A stretch of 64,000 bases of DNA from Anoplolepis gracilipes (GCF_047496725.1 NC_132974.1:4471501-4535500), one strand, 5' to 3'; counted from the stretch's first letter, positions 1 through 13,390 are shown. Numbers and translations: made by a program. The notes: a model not told the origin generated them from the letters alone.

Positions 1-167
1 TATAAATCGAGACAGGGTATAACAAAGGTCCATCTTTCTCTCATTCCATTCCACAAATCGCAGTTCGAAGCGGTCTGCGGTTGTGCAAAAAAAAAAAAAA
101 AGAAAAAAAAAAAGAAAAGAACAAAGATCGCGATGCTTCATGATGTCACCCTGAACGAGGGTTAAGA

Positions 168-168
168 C

Positions 169-209
<41 letters not shown>
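168..209. repeat. (CT)n microsatellite
   Basis: A nearly uninterrupted CT dinucleotide run with one TTT interruption. Translated on the minus strand it gives meaningless Arg-Glu repeats, so ORFs across it are artefacts. Confidence 0.95.
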
Positions 210-382
210 GATGGGCAGACGGTGAACGTTTTCAGGCGGGTTAGTATATAACGGGGCCCATTCGCGCGTTCGGATGCAGGCGTTTGCTTGCCGAGAAAGC
301 GCGACACGTTTGTTCGCGAAGGCGGAGGCGGCGATGCACGATGCAACGTTCACTTTTTAGAATACCACGATAAGCTACGACG

Positions 383-637
383 ATGGGAAATATGATTGAC
401 CTCGACCACCACCGGACCACCATGGTCGGCTATGGCCGCTATTATCGCGAGTCCTTTTCAACTCTGGCTGGCGCCGGATGTTATATCGCGACATGCTCCG
501 TAATTTATGAGACTGCTGGGATCGACATCCCTGCGCGACGTCCCGTGGCTTCCTTTCTTACGATACGGGATTATCATGATCAGATTCGCGATCGCGGCCA
601 GGGACGTGTCCTTCGTGATGTTCGTTGCAGTCGAGGG
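383..637 (+). other. Isolated GC-richer ORF, possible exon of unknown gene
   Basis: An ATG-started frame of 85 codons runs through the GC-richer block and ends just after a plausible donor (CGAGG|GTAAAAAG, near 637). I recognise no domain in the translation, and no following exon in a compatible phase is evident in the next 2.3 kb. It may be a 5' exon, a promoter-associated transcript or chance. Confidence is low, and it is listed because its composition differs from the surrounding AT-rich DNA. Confidence 0.15.
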
Positions 638-2380
638 TAAAAAGAATATTTTCTTTGAAGTGTCTTGACAAGGTATTTTTGGAGAAAAATAAAAAGATTA
701 AATAATAATAAATAATGATAATAAAGATCGAATAATAATAATATATAATTGTAATAATTATATTAGAAAAAAAAACAAATTATTATTAATAAAAAATTAT
801 ATTATTTAAAAATAGATTATCTTATATCTCTTTTACTAAGCATAAAGTTAATATAAAATATTTTACAAAATTTCTTATACAAATTTATATTGGTGGCTAG
901 CAAGGTCGAATGATTTAAGCAGCAAGTGTGGACATTTCGGCGGCGGAAACAGCTGTCGTGCAGGTGATTTAAGGTTTCGAATGTGCGGGGGAGAGCCACG
1001 ATGGATAATCGAAAAAATTCAAGGACAATATAACGAGCGATATTTACGTGGGAAAGGTCCCACGCCTGGAAATCCTCTCTCTCTCGATTAGAAAATTGGA
1101 GAAAATAGCGCGGTAACCCCTATACATTATTCTTCATTATAGAGGCTATGAGTTATCCTTAACATAAATTTAATATGCGTTTTCTCATCAATATATATTC
1201 ATATTATTTATAATAGACGAGGTAATAAATATTAGTTAAGTATTAATAAGGGTTATATAAGCAGAAAATAATTAATATTAATAATTTAGAAATTTATGTA
1301 TTTTATGTATGTTAATATAATTCAAAGCCATTATAAATTAAATAATTAATTCATGTAATATAGTATACAGATAATGTCCATATAAATGTTAATATAATAC
1401 TTATGCTGAAAGCGTTAAAATCACTGGAGAATTCAATGCCTGTATGTAAGTGTGTAGAGCAAAAGTATTTCCGGTAATTTTAACGCCGTACTTTATGCAT
1501 GTGCTTTATTGCATAAAGATTCATGATTATTATAAATAACTATTAATTTTAAAAATCGACACTGCGCATAACTGTACATATTAATTCGAAAGATAAACTT
1601 GTCATTTTTATGACACTTTGTTGTATACGTAAACCTACTATGAAATTGCTCTTTCCATTTCCATAATAATGACTTTTAAATGTTCTAACCCACACGACTT
1701 TGTAGTACAGGCTATTCGAACCTTGATAGGTGCATATTTGGTTAAAGCTCGCCCACAACGCGATGCGCCGATGAGCTTAACGAATAGCCGAAGCCTTGGG
1801 CTCATTTTCGTTGCATAAGTCATTATTAAAGCAACTATTAAGTTGACATTATCTATCTGACAGTTATCATCACGCGTTTCTCATTTGTGCATTCATTTAT
1901 CCAGAAAAAAAACTTTACAGAATTATCTTCAGACATGTGTTGATGAAAATGCAATCTTTAAATCGAATTGTCGAAATGTTTTATCAATTAATTAAAATAT
2001 CGATAATAAAGATAAATAGACGAAAACAATAAAGTGAATAATAATTTTATTTTTTATTTATTTAATAGTAAAAGTGTATGTGATGTGTGTGTATTTATGT
2101 GTTTTTTTCAAACCATTTAATTAAAGCAGCTAGTGCGTTCTTGAATGTCCATTAATGTAATCGTGCAAGATTTTTTATACGAAAAAAATGATGCTATCTA
2201 GGTATTTGCAATTTAAATCAGATTTAATAAAATTGAGAATATGTAGTACCTAAAATCTATGATTGAGATGATAATAATAATAATAATGACTTGCAGAAAT
2301 ACTTGATATTCATAAATTAGTGAATTAGATATTATCTTGTTTTTCATTTTATTATAAATTTTTATAAAATGTTTATTCAA

Positions 2381-2644
2381 GGGGTTGGTCACTGAGATAA
2401 TTTTTGTACAAGGGCTAGGTAATTCAACGGCAATCCCAGCAAAATTTTGGGTAATCCAAGGTTATTTTTGGTAAATTTAAATAATCTTTAGCGTTAAAAT
2501 AATTTAAAGTAAAATTTCTTTTTCAAAATTTATTTTTAATTTGAAATACTATTAGGTAATCTTAAATAATCCGAGGTATAATTTAAGGATAATCCGTAAC
2601 AAAGGGTAATTTTTGTACATTATAACTGTTAGTGACCAACCCCT
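2381..2644. mobile_element. MITE-like element with GGGGTTGGTCACT ends
   Basis: A block of about 264 bp is bounded by inverted ends: GGGGTTGGTCACT on the left and AGTGACCAACCCC on the right. Inside both ends, TTTTTGTAC on the left is mirrored more loosely by GTACATTATAA on the right. The interior is AT-rich and repeats GGTAAT/GGTAATCC-type words many times; there is no ORF. This fits a non-autonomous DNA element. I could not see a clean target-site duplication, so the superfamily is unknown. Confidence 0.55.
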
Positions 2645-2910
2645 CGTGTTTATTATATAAATCGGACAAGCGTGCAAGCATATTTGTAGGAATATTTGCA
2701 TCACAGAGTATATCATAATTTGCCAATATATACCAGAACAAAAATAATGTTTTGCAACTTATAATAGAGAAATTTCGTTAAAAAAAATATTCTAATCGAA
2801 TTAATTGGATTATTTTAATTCGAATTAAAAACGATAGCTAAACTATTTTAAGAATTTCCAAAAACTAATGTATAATATAACAGCAACTATAATAAACGAA
2901 TCTCTCACCT

Positions 2911-3400
2911 GCTGCTCCTTTTCCGAATCTCCCGAGAATAATTCCAGGTTACTCGCACTGCGTTACGACACCGAGTGACAGCGAAATTCTTCTCTTTCTC
3001 TCGCGCGTTCACCAACTCGAGATACAAACGTCGAGACGCAAATCACCGGAAGAAAGTTCCGCGATAACGTGATCAATCGGTCCGGTCGATCATCAATAAT
3101 CTCAGCTGCAATGGATCGTCGGCGGTTTAGTGAAGTGTCGAAAACGCGTCCTCGCCGGCCACAAGATCCACCTCCTGTTCGTCGACATCCCAAAAGAATT
3201 CCTAACCTTGCTTCTGCTTCTGTCCCTTTCTCTCTGTCTCACTTTCTTACTCTCTCTTTCTTCTCTCTCTCTCTCTCTCTCTCTCTTGACAATTTTGCAA
3301 TCTTTCTCGTCTAACCTTTCGTAAACTCGCAAGGCCGATGGAATAGCTTTCTTCAGCAATTCTCACGTGTACACTTAACGCAACTCACGTAACTTTCGAT
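2911..3400 (-). other. Possible minus-strand 5' non-coding exon
   Basis: On the minus strand a good donor (AGCAGCAG|GTGAGAG) sits at about 2910, preceded by several hundred bases of GC-richer sequence like the other promoter/5'UTR islands here. It includes a CT/GA microsatellite around 3256-3287. No long ORF reads through the donor. It could be the first exon of a minus-strand gene whose coding exons lie beyond the left edge. The upstream limit is a guess. Confidence 0.25.
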
Positions 3401-5289
3401 GATCACTTTTTGCGTAAGATCCATGCCGACAAACCGATACGTGATTCTTTCTCTCGATCAGCTGTATCAATTACATATTACATGAACGATGCGCGTCGTC
3501 CTGCCTTTCTAAAGTTATGTTCCGTTTGAACTGGCAACTGGCAATACGTCATACATGAATGAACATATACACATATGATTTTTCAATACTGCCAATATTG
3601 GCAATCTAACACGCTTTAATACAGCGACTTTTTTTTTCAAATGGCGCTTTTTTCGCGCCCGCAGATATTTCTCGAATTCATTCGAATTTTAGTTTCGTTT
3701 CAATCTCAAAATCAATCACGCAGATTTGTTACAAGTTCTGTGTGTTTTTTTGCGGCTTTTTTAATTTTATTATCATAGAAAATCGAATGACGCGTTTAAT
3801 AAATACGTAAATGAATATACATATAAGATGTTGCTTATATTCGTGATGTCGGAATACCTATGTCGTTCGAATCGTTGCTGTTCGTGTCGCGAGTGCATGT
3901 CTCTCGTCCATTGTTGATCCGCCGAACCGTTTCTCCGCTCTGTCCTCTTATTTTGACACTTCACTGCACGTATTGGGCCCGCAGTTCTCCATGGGACCGA
4001 TCAAAGAAAAGTGCAAACGGAAAGAACGTCCGCTACGATCAACGCGAGAGTCAAGACTGAACGACCGTTCGCTTCGTGGCGCCACTCACCACTCGCCACT
4101 CTTCGCGCAAGAGTGGGAGGGAGAGAAAGAAAGAAGTGTTCGAATCCGACAGAGACAAATTATTTAACTGCACGTACGCGAGAAAGAGAGAGAGAGAGAG
4201 AGAAATGGTCGAGTTAGACGAAGAAGAATAATCTAACTGCGAGAGAGATATATTTCCCAAAAGGGGGGGGGGGAGAGTATAAAAATTATTTATACAGAAA
4301 TGTAAAGGAAAGAGAAAATGATGATAGAAAAGAGAAATGACGATAAATTATGATATTTTGTCCTGAAAAGGATAGCACGATTGAAAAGCGAAATAATGAC
4401 ACAAGAAGGAATTTTAGCACTAGTTTTTGCAGAGCCACTTTTTTTAAATAGAAAAAAAGGAAAAATGATTGAGGAATGATAAAATTGTATCGTATGAGTG
4501 TAGGATAAAGATGAAGATAATAAAAAAGATATATAAACGAGAAAAAACGTAGGAAAAGATAGGAGAACTGCATTCGCGATCGATATGTGAAAGATATAGA
4601 GATAGGTCATGATAAGACAAAAATATATAAAGTATGATTTAAAATAATAAATAAAAAAAAAAAGAAAAGATCATATTCGTCTCCTTGTTCGATTAACGGA
4701 TGTCACGTAGCTACGGGTGCGAAAAGATGCTGCAAGAACTCACAATCAGATGCTTACGAGAATAAAGGAACACATGCGACAGCAATGTAGGCGGGAGAAG
4801 AAGCAAGACAGAACGAGTTTACGTCATCGTCTGAATTGGTATCATATGAACGCGATTTCTTTAGATATATTTTATCTTTATTCCAAAGATATACTATATT
4901 CCTAAGATTACTATAATGACGCTTTTTAAAATCTCTATGATATAAAAAAAAATAATTACACAATAATTTAAAGCCCGGAAAAGTTTAATCATTTTTGCAA
5001 ACCTTTTTAATATTGAATTTAAAATATTTGCTTCAAACGTTTCAAAATTTTCATAAAATATATTTATTATTCTGATAATTTATTGATTGATTGAATATTT
5101 TTTGAGAAAAATTATTTTAATCGACACAATTTTAACAAAAAAAAAAGTTAATTAAAATTATTAAAAACAAAAACTTACATATTTTTTTATATCTCATTCT
5201 TTTTATAGTTTATGTGTATAATTTGCTTTTTTTTAAGACGTCATATTTTATGAAAGTGCATAGATTGATATAGATATAAATGTCTTAAG

Positions 5290-5341
<52 letters not shown>

Positions 5342-7223
5342 CTAATATAATGATAAATGTTTAATATGAATATATAAAAAAAAAGAATGGAGGATAAAGA
5401 ACATATAAAATGTCTCTCTTTTATCTCTAAAACTAACTTTTTTTATTCACATTGCCCTTTTATATTCATTCTTATTGTATCCAATGTGATTTAAATTTTC
5501 TCAATCTCATCAGCTCTTGTATATCCCTAACTATAATACTAGAAAACAATTTCATGTACAAAAATAATCATAACAACAATAAGAGACGATGAACAACAAA
5601 GATATATAATTCACACATTCATATAGAAAGTAATATGAACTTCTCTTTATAAATGGATCATATGCAAAAAGGGTAAAGTTAAATTTTATGGTCCTGGATT
5701 CCACACTTATATGTATATATTAAAAGGCATCCCCATATTTCAGTTTTTTGCTACGTAAAATGATATCCCCAGTGTTCAAAATATTATTATGGATATGTGT
5801 ATGTCATATAATAGAGAATAATTTGTTATGTTATACGGTAAAATTATCGGCGATACCCGAAATAGCAGAATTCTGATCTTACATATAAAAAGTCTTCTTA
5901 AAGTATTACAATCTTAAGTGGGTATAATATTGTTTTGTTTAGCAACTTTCTAATGTTTTAATGCAACATTTCCAAAGATTGAACAAAGTTGTTTCCAAAA
6001 GGATTTTCTTCGATAATACGTATTTAACGTTGAAAATTTTAATCATTAAACTCGAGACTTTTAAGCTTTATTTTATCTCTCGATTACTGTGATTCTATTT
6101 TCTCTCGATGGTAAGTTATTGACTTTTTTTTAAGTAATTATCTCCGATTTGTTTTACGCTCGCAATATACATTTTAAATGTTAAAATATTTACTTTCACT
6201 AATTCAAAAAAAAATATATAGAATAATCCTTATTATACGTATCATTCACAAACAAATACAACAATAATAATAAACATCTGAATGAACGCACTATGTTATG
6301 ATCACAATGTTATTCTGTATAGCAACTTGTAATAATTTTATCCGTTAAATATCGAAAGTTATACGCAATTCCGCGTCTCTAGCAGCAATGTAGCGATATA
6401 AACCTCGCAACAATGTTCTTTACGCATCGCACTTTAACATTCAATGTATTAATGATGGCGTAACTTCGTGTGCTTCTTTCACTCACTGTGAACATCGGTT
6501 GCTTAACAGTATCACAACATGGACCTTCAAACATGTAATACAGCGATATTTGGACACTCTACTAGATACAATGGATAAATATATTATAAGTCATATATAT
6601 AAGTTGTATGACACGCGTATTATAATATTGTACATATCTTCTCCATGGAAACATTAAGAAAGGAAGTGTAAGTAAAAAGGCACTATTTCTGGGTATGGGA
6701 AAGAAGTTTCTTAGGCCTCCCTGACTTTTATCAAATCCCTCCGTGACATCACAGACCTCACATTGACAGAAGTTACGCCGCTGCGAAACGTGTCACCCTC
6801 ATTTCATTACACACCTGCATACTTCTTAAGTCTTAATCCATTATTCATCCATCACAGAATATATATTGATTTTACTAAAGTAAATTATAAATACAGCTCC
6901 ATTCTCTTAAATTCAATATGCTCAAGCATACCCAACAAATATACTGGAAGCATAAACTTATTGTTAGTTGGTTTATAAACTAGATTGGAATTCATTATCT
7001 GCTACAAAACAATGGAATTTTCTCTTATTTATCGCATACAGTTGACTAGTCATTGGGAAAATTATTAATTGGCAAGAGAATGTTCAATTGTTCTATGCAC
7101 AGTTTCAACATGCCATTTTTTTAGTCACAATTAATATCAGCTTGTTGTAATCGCATTATGTAAAAACACCGGTGTTATTTTATATTGACTGTCGAGGATG
7201 ACATCGATTTAACAATCCTTCCA
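3401..7223. other. Intergenic DNA; right part may be bves 3'UTR
   Basis: No coding exon is recognised. Contents are a GA microsatellite (about 4178-4201), a G-run near 4264-4272, an (AT)n run (about 5293-5337) and AT-rich single-copy sequence. The part closest to 7223 may be transcribed as 3'UTR of the minus-strand bves gene, but no decisive polyadenylation site could be chosen among many TTTATT words. Confidence 0.5.
5293..5337. repeat. (AT)n microsatellite
   Basis: An uninterrupted AT run in intergenic DNA left of bves. Confidence 0.95.
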
Positions 7224-7291
7224 TTAAACAGGTGTTTCATGATCAGTCTCTTCAATTCTTCCCAATCTCCAAGCATTTGGATCTCCTGCCG
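7224..7291 (-). CDS. bves: Alternative last coding exon of bves
   Basis: On the minus strand, acceptor TTATTTTACAG at 7292 opens a frame compatible with the phase-1 donor at 8661. It adds 22 residues (A-A-G-D-P-N-A-W-R-L-G-R and onward, ending in T-P-V) before TAA at 7224. Spliced this way instead of to the exon at 7854-7981, the protein would be 408 aa rather than 428 aa. The peptide is acidic/polar and ORF-like, with a codon mix resembling the other exons, so I favour a real alternative terminal exon. It rests on splice signals and frame only. Confidence 0.5.
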
Positions 7292-7853
7292 CTGTAAAAT
7301 AACAATAAGTTCTTTTTAACAATCTGACAATATATTTTTCATCATAATGTAAAAATCACATTTAAAAATTGACTTGTTCAATATATATTTTATTAGTTGT
7401 ATTTTCTTATATATTCATAATGAAGTTGTAAAAATTGTATATTATTTTCTAAGATCGATATTACATAGATAAAACCAAAGCTTTTATATTTTTACATCAA
7501 TCAAAAAAAAAAAAAAATAATAAATAAAAAGTAAAAGATGTAGCATGCAAGAATCTAAATATTTTAATATAGCTTATTCTTCTTTTCAATATTGCTATTT
7601 CAATGTTTCTACAGATTTTCAAGATTAAATATACTTAAATATGCCACTATGTTTAATATCCTTGTTTTTCACATATATGGATTTATTATGAATAATAATT
7701 TTTGAAAGTATAGAAAACTTACCTCTTAGTACTCAGGAAGAACAATAAATGATGTTACTCTTTGACATTTGTATAATGTACACACATCCATTGCAGGAAC
7801 ATATACAGCACATATGACTTTGTGCTAGGTTGCACAATTGGTAGGCAACGATA

Positions 7854-10800
7854 TTATAGTGAAGTCTGAGCATTGTACGGCATAGGATGTGAAGGAAAGG
7901 GTGGTACACATAGAGGGTTTGTTTGGTGTAAGGTATTATTCAATACTTCTTGGCTCGTGTACAGTAGCGGCATTCTTTCTTCTATTTCCGAAGCAAAATC
8001 AAAGTAGATGCAAAATTATAAAATAGGTGCATATAAATAAATATGAGAATCTACAATATGTATTAATCATTATTATATCTCAACTCAACAAAGATTGTAT
8101 TACTTTGAAAAACAAATATGACAGTATTTTATAAAGATCTAAACATAAATTTACAATTTTTTTAATTAATGGTTTTTTCTCTTAATTATTTTGTATTTAT
8201 TGGACTTTAATCAATATAATTTTATGCAAATAGTCATTATATTGGTTGGTGCAAATTTTAGCAATAAAAATAAAAAAAAAATATATATATATATATACAT
8301 ATGTAATAAATAGAATTATATTTATTGGAAATCATATTAAAAATAAAAAATAATATTAAAGATGAATTAAAACACTGGATGCATGCAAGACATGCACATG
8401 CTTAAGTTCTATGGAGAATGTGCGTTTTGGTAACTATAGGGAAAAGATAGATTGCTGATAAAAACTAATAAAGAATATACAGGATATAGTTGCAGTCGTT
8501 TTCTTTTTAAGAAGAAAAATAGTGTCACAATATATTAAAAAATATTGATAAAAGCAAAATTCAAAGTAATACAAAAAAGAAAATAATTTATCATACACAT
8601 TTTGTTTGAATTTTTTGATAATAGTAAGAATAGAAATTGTAGATAAAAATAAATACGTACCTTGAAGTTGACGACTAATGAGAGCAGTAATGCCTTGACT
8701 GTCACCAGTCTTTTTTACAACAAAAAGTTTCGTATCAGCATCATTTTCTAAGGCTCCGATTCCACCCAGACCAATTATCTGTCCATTTTGCTGCTGATGA
8801 TTGCTAGCAGCCATTGTTTCACTCACCTATTGTAAGCAAATGTACCAAAGCATACATATTAATTTTCTTTTATATAATGTATCTTTTATTTAAAAAATTT
8901 CTTAATAAATAATTTGTGTTTTTTTAATTATAAAACATAAACTTTAATCTTTTTATAATTTTTTTAATAATTCTATAATTATACTTAATATTTCAGTTAA
9001 TATTTAATAATAAAACTGTACCTGCATCAATTTCTTAACTACATCTCTTCCCAGAATGTGATCAAATACTGCCTGCAGGAATTGATCGCTAATTATGCTT
9101 AATTTTAGTTTGTCCCTATGCCATAATAATATCCTTGATTCTTCCATAGCTGTTATTGACACCTAAGTAAATATATATAATATAATGTATTTAATATAAA
9201 TATTTAATAAGTTACTTATATTTAATGTCTATTGGAAATATTTGATAAACCTGTTGAAAAAGTATTGACTGTACAATAAAAGAACTGGTTGATATGAAGA
9301 ACACATATTGATAATAAATTATATAATAGCATATGTGTCTGATAACAAATTTACCTGGAAATATTCGTCTGTCGAAACACCAAACCATTCTGGAGAATCC
9401 AGGAACTGATGTGGGAAGACAATATGCAATGCTCTCCCACTTTGTGAGACAACTAGTCTGTGAACAATAAGAATAAAAATATATTACTTTTAATAACTAA
9501 ATGGAGGGTGTTTATACCAATAAATAAAAGATTTAAATAAGGATTTAAATAAAAACTAAATAAGATGTATTCTTACTTTCCCGACAGCACCAATGATAAG
9601 GAATCGACTTTGGTCACTTTTTCTTGTGCATAAACCTCTTGATACTTCAACTGGCGAATGATCTTCATGCAATTTAATACTTTTCTGAATTGATGACGAG
9701 AAACCCGTAATGGCTGGAACACTGCAATGTATACCTACATGAAAGAAGATGACTGTGAAACATTTTTATTAATCCTGATTGCTTTAAGTATGAAAATAAA
9801 TTTAACACATTAAGGTCAATTTCAACAGCATTATTGGACCATATTGTTAATATACTACTGGTTATTGTCGTTATTGGTGTTTGCTTATTATTTAAAAATA
9901 AATTCTATACATTATTCTATCACATCTAAAACAGAATTGATAGCAAATTGATCTCAGCCACTAGATTTCATAACATACAATTTGATTTTGACAGGCACAA
10001 AATAGATATGTTATTTGTAATAATGTATTTATAATAATAGTGCAAAAATAAATAAAAAATCATTGTGTATAATACAAATGCTGTAGCCAGACAAGAAGCA
10101 ATTACACAGAGATCATATATAACTACTTTTCAAGTTCTTAGTATCTATATACGGGATTCACAATAATAGAATTATTATTATCTTTAGAATTAAAGAATAT
10201 AAATAAACGAGAATTTTTCACATATTTAGCACAACATGTTACATTTTGAAATATAAATTAATTTGTATATTATTTTTCCTATCAAAGTGTTACAAATTAT
10301 TAATATGTATAATTAATTTCATAATCATAATTTAAACATATTAGATCAATGTTATACATTATAGAATATCTATAAATAAAAAGAAATGAAGAAACATGCA
10401 AATTATCTATAAGTTTATGAGAACTATAAAAAAAAAAGAAAAAAAATATATATAATATTCTTTCTACAAATTCATTCCTCTAATATCTCTAAAAGAAACA
10501 AGAAAGATTAAAAAATTGCGCATAATACTTTTAAACCTCAAAAAGATCTAATATGATTTTTAAGATCAGATATTGACACATTACTCCTCAAATCGTCTTC
10601 TACTTGCTCTTCACTTACCTCTTCAATTTCCCTTGTAAACTTGATAGGCCTGAGTTTGTAAAGAAGCGTGCATACATGGACGAAGTTGATGGCAACAAAG
10701 AGAGCATTCCAGAGAGCAGCGTCCAGCCAGCAAGCTATTGTCCAGCCCCACAAAGCAAGAAAGGCACAGCCCACGAGTAGAGTGCACCTTAAATAGAGTA

Positions 10801-11315
10801 CACCATGTATGCCGCTTGATGCAAGATGTGACAATAGGAAGAAGACATTTGCGAGTTGAAAGTAGATGTGGTTCACGTAAATTCCTTGATAGGGTTGGCA
10901 GGTAAGAGCTCCGTACAGAAAAGTTGGAGGCACTATCGGCGAATGAGGATAACCGGATCCATGGCTGACCACTGACAGTCCAGTACCTGTACAGACATGA
11001 GAGCAACATGATATTTGAATTTCCAATGAAGTGGTTGTTGCAAACCAAAACTCATTCTTCGGTTAATTGCAAACGATGATTGTCAAATGTACCCTCTCTA
11101 TTGTCAGTGGTCACATTCCTGCATTCGTCGTTATCATGATGTGCCGACGCTGGTAGCGATACCTCCGACGTGACGGTACTACGTGGGACATTGGATGCAG
11201 CTGCATTCGTTAAACTGGCATCAATGGTAATGGAGGTCCAGTACAGAAGCACGACGAACGAAATGGAAGTACCCCAGCCTACTCGGCTTTCCGTTGGGTC
11301 GAAGCAGATCCACAT
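7854..11315 (-). CDS. bves: Popeye domain-containing protein (Bves/POPDC)
   Basis: Popeye proteins are membrane proteins that bind cAMP through a cytoplasmic Popeye domain and act in muscle and junctions. Coding exons (minus): 11315-11093, 10986-10619, 9734-9577, 9457-9355, 9162-9022, 8826-8661, 7981-7854; 428 aa. Exon 3 encodes the hydrophobic segments (LANVFFLLSHLAS, then LRCTLLVGCAFLALWGW, then ALFVAINFVHVCTLLY). The phosphate-binding-cassette signatures DSPEW and FQVS are present around residues 268-285. The start is the first ATG of exon 2 (MWICFD): an upstream non-coding exon with donor at 12949 joins exon 2 at 11354, and TGA at that junction closes the frame, so no earlier start fits. 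The tail after residue about 385 is low in conserved features. A second last exon exists at 7224-7291. The gene is divergent from FOR20. Confidence 0.9.
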
Positions 11316-11559
11316 CCCCGCATTACCATCAAGCTGGATCAATTTCGTTTCGCTCTACAAGAGAATTTATTTGCATATTGTAATTATATATTAATAATTA
11401 TATTGTATTAACAATATTCATATTTATTTAAATGTAATTAAATCGGATTATATTTTTCCGAATTATAAAATACTTGTTTAATTAGCATATTGCACTTACT
11501 TTAAAAAAATTATTAATGTATTAAATTACAGTGTATATGTTATTTTAATTTTATATACA

Positions 11560-11590
<31 letters not shown>

Positions 11591-11591
<1 letters not shown>

Positions 11592-11699
11592 GATAATCTT
11601 CAATATCATATAGTTACATTGTTATAATTTTTATTAAAATGCAAGTTAAGTTATTAATAGCAATTGCATTTCATATATGCATTTCATAATTGATTATCA

Positions 11700-11735
<36 letters not shown>

Positions 11736-11815
11736 AATCTTCAATATCATATAGTTACATTGTTATAATTTTTATTAAAATGCAAGTTAAGTTATTAATA
11801 ACAATTGCATTTCAT
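11591..11815. repeat. 84-bp direct duplication in bves intron 1
   Basis: Bases 11591-11674 and 11732-11815 are the same 84-bp sequence, beginning TGATAATCTTCAATATCATA, with one difference (G at 11660, A at 11801). Each copy is preceded by an (AT)n run and the offset is 141 bp. The near identity implies a recent duplication, probably microsatellite-mediated. Confidence 0.9.
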
Positions 11816-12029
11816 ACTTATTCATAAATGATGTAAAAGTGAATGCTCTGTGCCATTTGTGAATATGCAGTCACTGCTCACATTTCTATATTACTCTCAG
11901 CTAAAATTGGAACTGGATGACGAAAACCATCTTGCAGACTTCAGATCAAGGAAGAATATTTGCATTACCAGTGGCTCTAGGAAGACAATATTAACATCTG
12001 AAATTCAAACAAATAGATGCTCAATCACT

Positions 12030-12030
<1 letters not shown>

Positions 12031-12097
<67 letters not shown>

Positions 12098-12098
12098 A
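12031..12098. repeat. (AT)n microsatellite
   Basis: A long AT dinucleotide run inside bves intron 1. The short ORF across it is an artefact. Confidence 0.95.
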
Positions 12099-13390
12099 AA
12101 TGTTTTATAAAGATAAATTAATCATATTTTGCAATCTATAATTATCTTTTTTTTTTTTTTTTTTGTTATATTTTCCAATATTTGTGTAATAATATCATAA
12201 GATAAGATCATTATCATTATTAGTAGAAAAAATGAGATTGTTTTCAAGAAATTATCATTATATAACAAGTATAAGAGACATGATAACTTAATTTGAAAAA
12301 TACAGTTTTATTATCTACTAATATCACCTCAAATCTTAACTCATAGTAGTTTTAAATCTAATTTATATATCTAAAAAAAAATTTATATCTCGAAATTAAA
12401 ACATATCTGCAAACAAGGTGAGAGATAAAATGTTCTTAGATATTAAACGTATCACAAATCCAAAAATATAACGGTAACTTCAATAACATCTAAAAACATA
12501 TATAGATACAAAAGGAGTACATAGGTGCTCATTCATACTCATCCTTATAAGGACTCAAAGACAGTTTAAATTGCCGGGGAACACGCAGACAATTTAATCC
12601 AGTTTCCACGATCCCATTTCCCGTTTCGCTCAAAGCAGCAAAATACGTTATGTATGTATATAAATGTATTCTTTGACCTGCCATTTTATACCACGATTTC
12701 TATATTTTCTATCCAACATATATTCGGCTACGTTTCAAGTAGTAACCGCGTGTACAAAAGTACACGAGTTTCGATCCGCGAGCGCCGTTACATGAAATTA
12801 CATACCGCGACGCGTGTACCGGACGGCACGGGACGTCTCGTTCGTGCTCGCGAGCTCTTTACCGTAATTGGAAAAAAGAATCGCAGATCGTTGTCATGTA
12901 CATATTATTAAGAAAGTATGTCCCTTTTGAAATCAATAAATAACTTACTCATGGAAAATCGGTGACGGTGGGGGCGTACGCGAGGCATACAGATGAAAGG
13001 GCGAACGATGGTGTGACGGTCGTCGTCGTCGTAATCGTCGTCGTGGTTGTCGCAAAGGAAAAGAATCGTCGTCGTTGCCGATACCTAGACCTAGACTCGC
13101 CGGAATCAGGAAAGCGCGCGCGCGCGCTACGTACAAGGTAAACTGAAATCGCTACCGTTGACAACGATCAGCTACAATCCCTCGTCTACTCGATCGTAAC
13201 GGAAAACGTCAGACTAGCGCGGCCGCCGATTGGGAGCGCGCGACGTTACAAATCCGATCGTCGAAGGGGAAGCGGGAGGCGGGAGGGGTGCATAAGATGG
13301 TAGGGCAACAAAGGCGTCGAAGTCGAGACTCGAGACTTGTCACTTGTCAGTAATTGGAATGAGTTCGGAAATCCATTCGTCAGAGTGGAA

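Larger units (their letters stand above)
1..2910. other. Mostly non-coding AT-rich DNA at left edge
   Basis: No conserved protein is recognisable on either strand. The first 640 bases are GC-richer and contain a CT microsatellite (about 168-209) and an isolated ORF described separately. From 650 onward the DNA is AT-rich with short A/T runs and many stops. The one structured item is the inverted-repeat element at 2381-2644. The stretch could be intron or intergenic space of a gene lying to the left. Confidence 0.6.
11354..12949 (-). other. bves: bves 5' non-coding exon end and first intron
   Basis: A donor (CCATGA|GTAAGTTA) at 12949 ends a 5' exon reaching back into the GC-rich island to about 13,200. 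The matching acceptor (TTCTCTTGTAG) is just right of 11354. The intron is about 1.6 kb, AT-rich, and holds a duplicated 84-bp block and (AT)n runs. No coding exon is visible inside it. Confidence 0.6.

Noticed and set aside
12945..13164. Minus ORFs with poly-Thr or Arg-rich translation
   Set aside because: They lie in the bves 5' non-coding exon; neither frame continues into the Popeye frame, because the junction reads TGA in the required phase.
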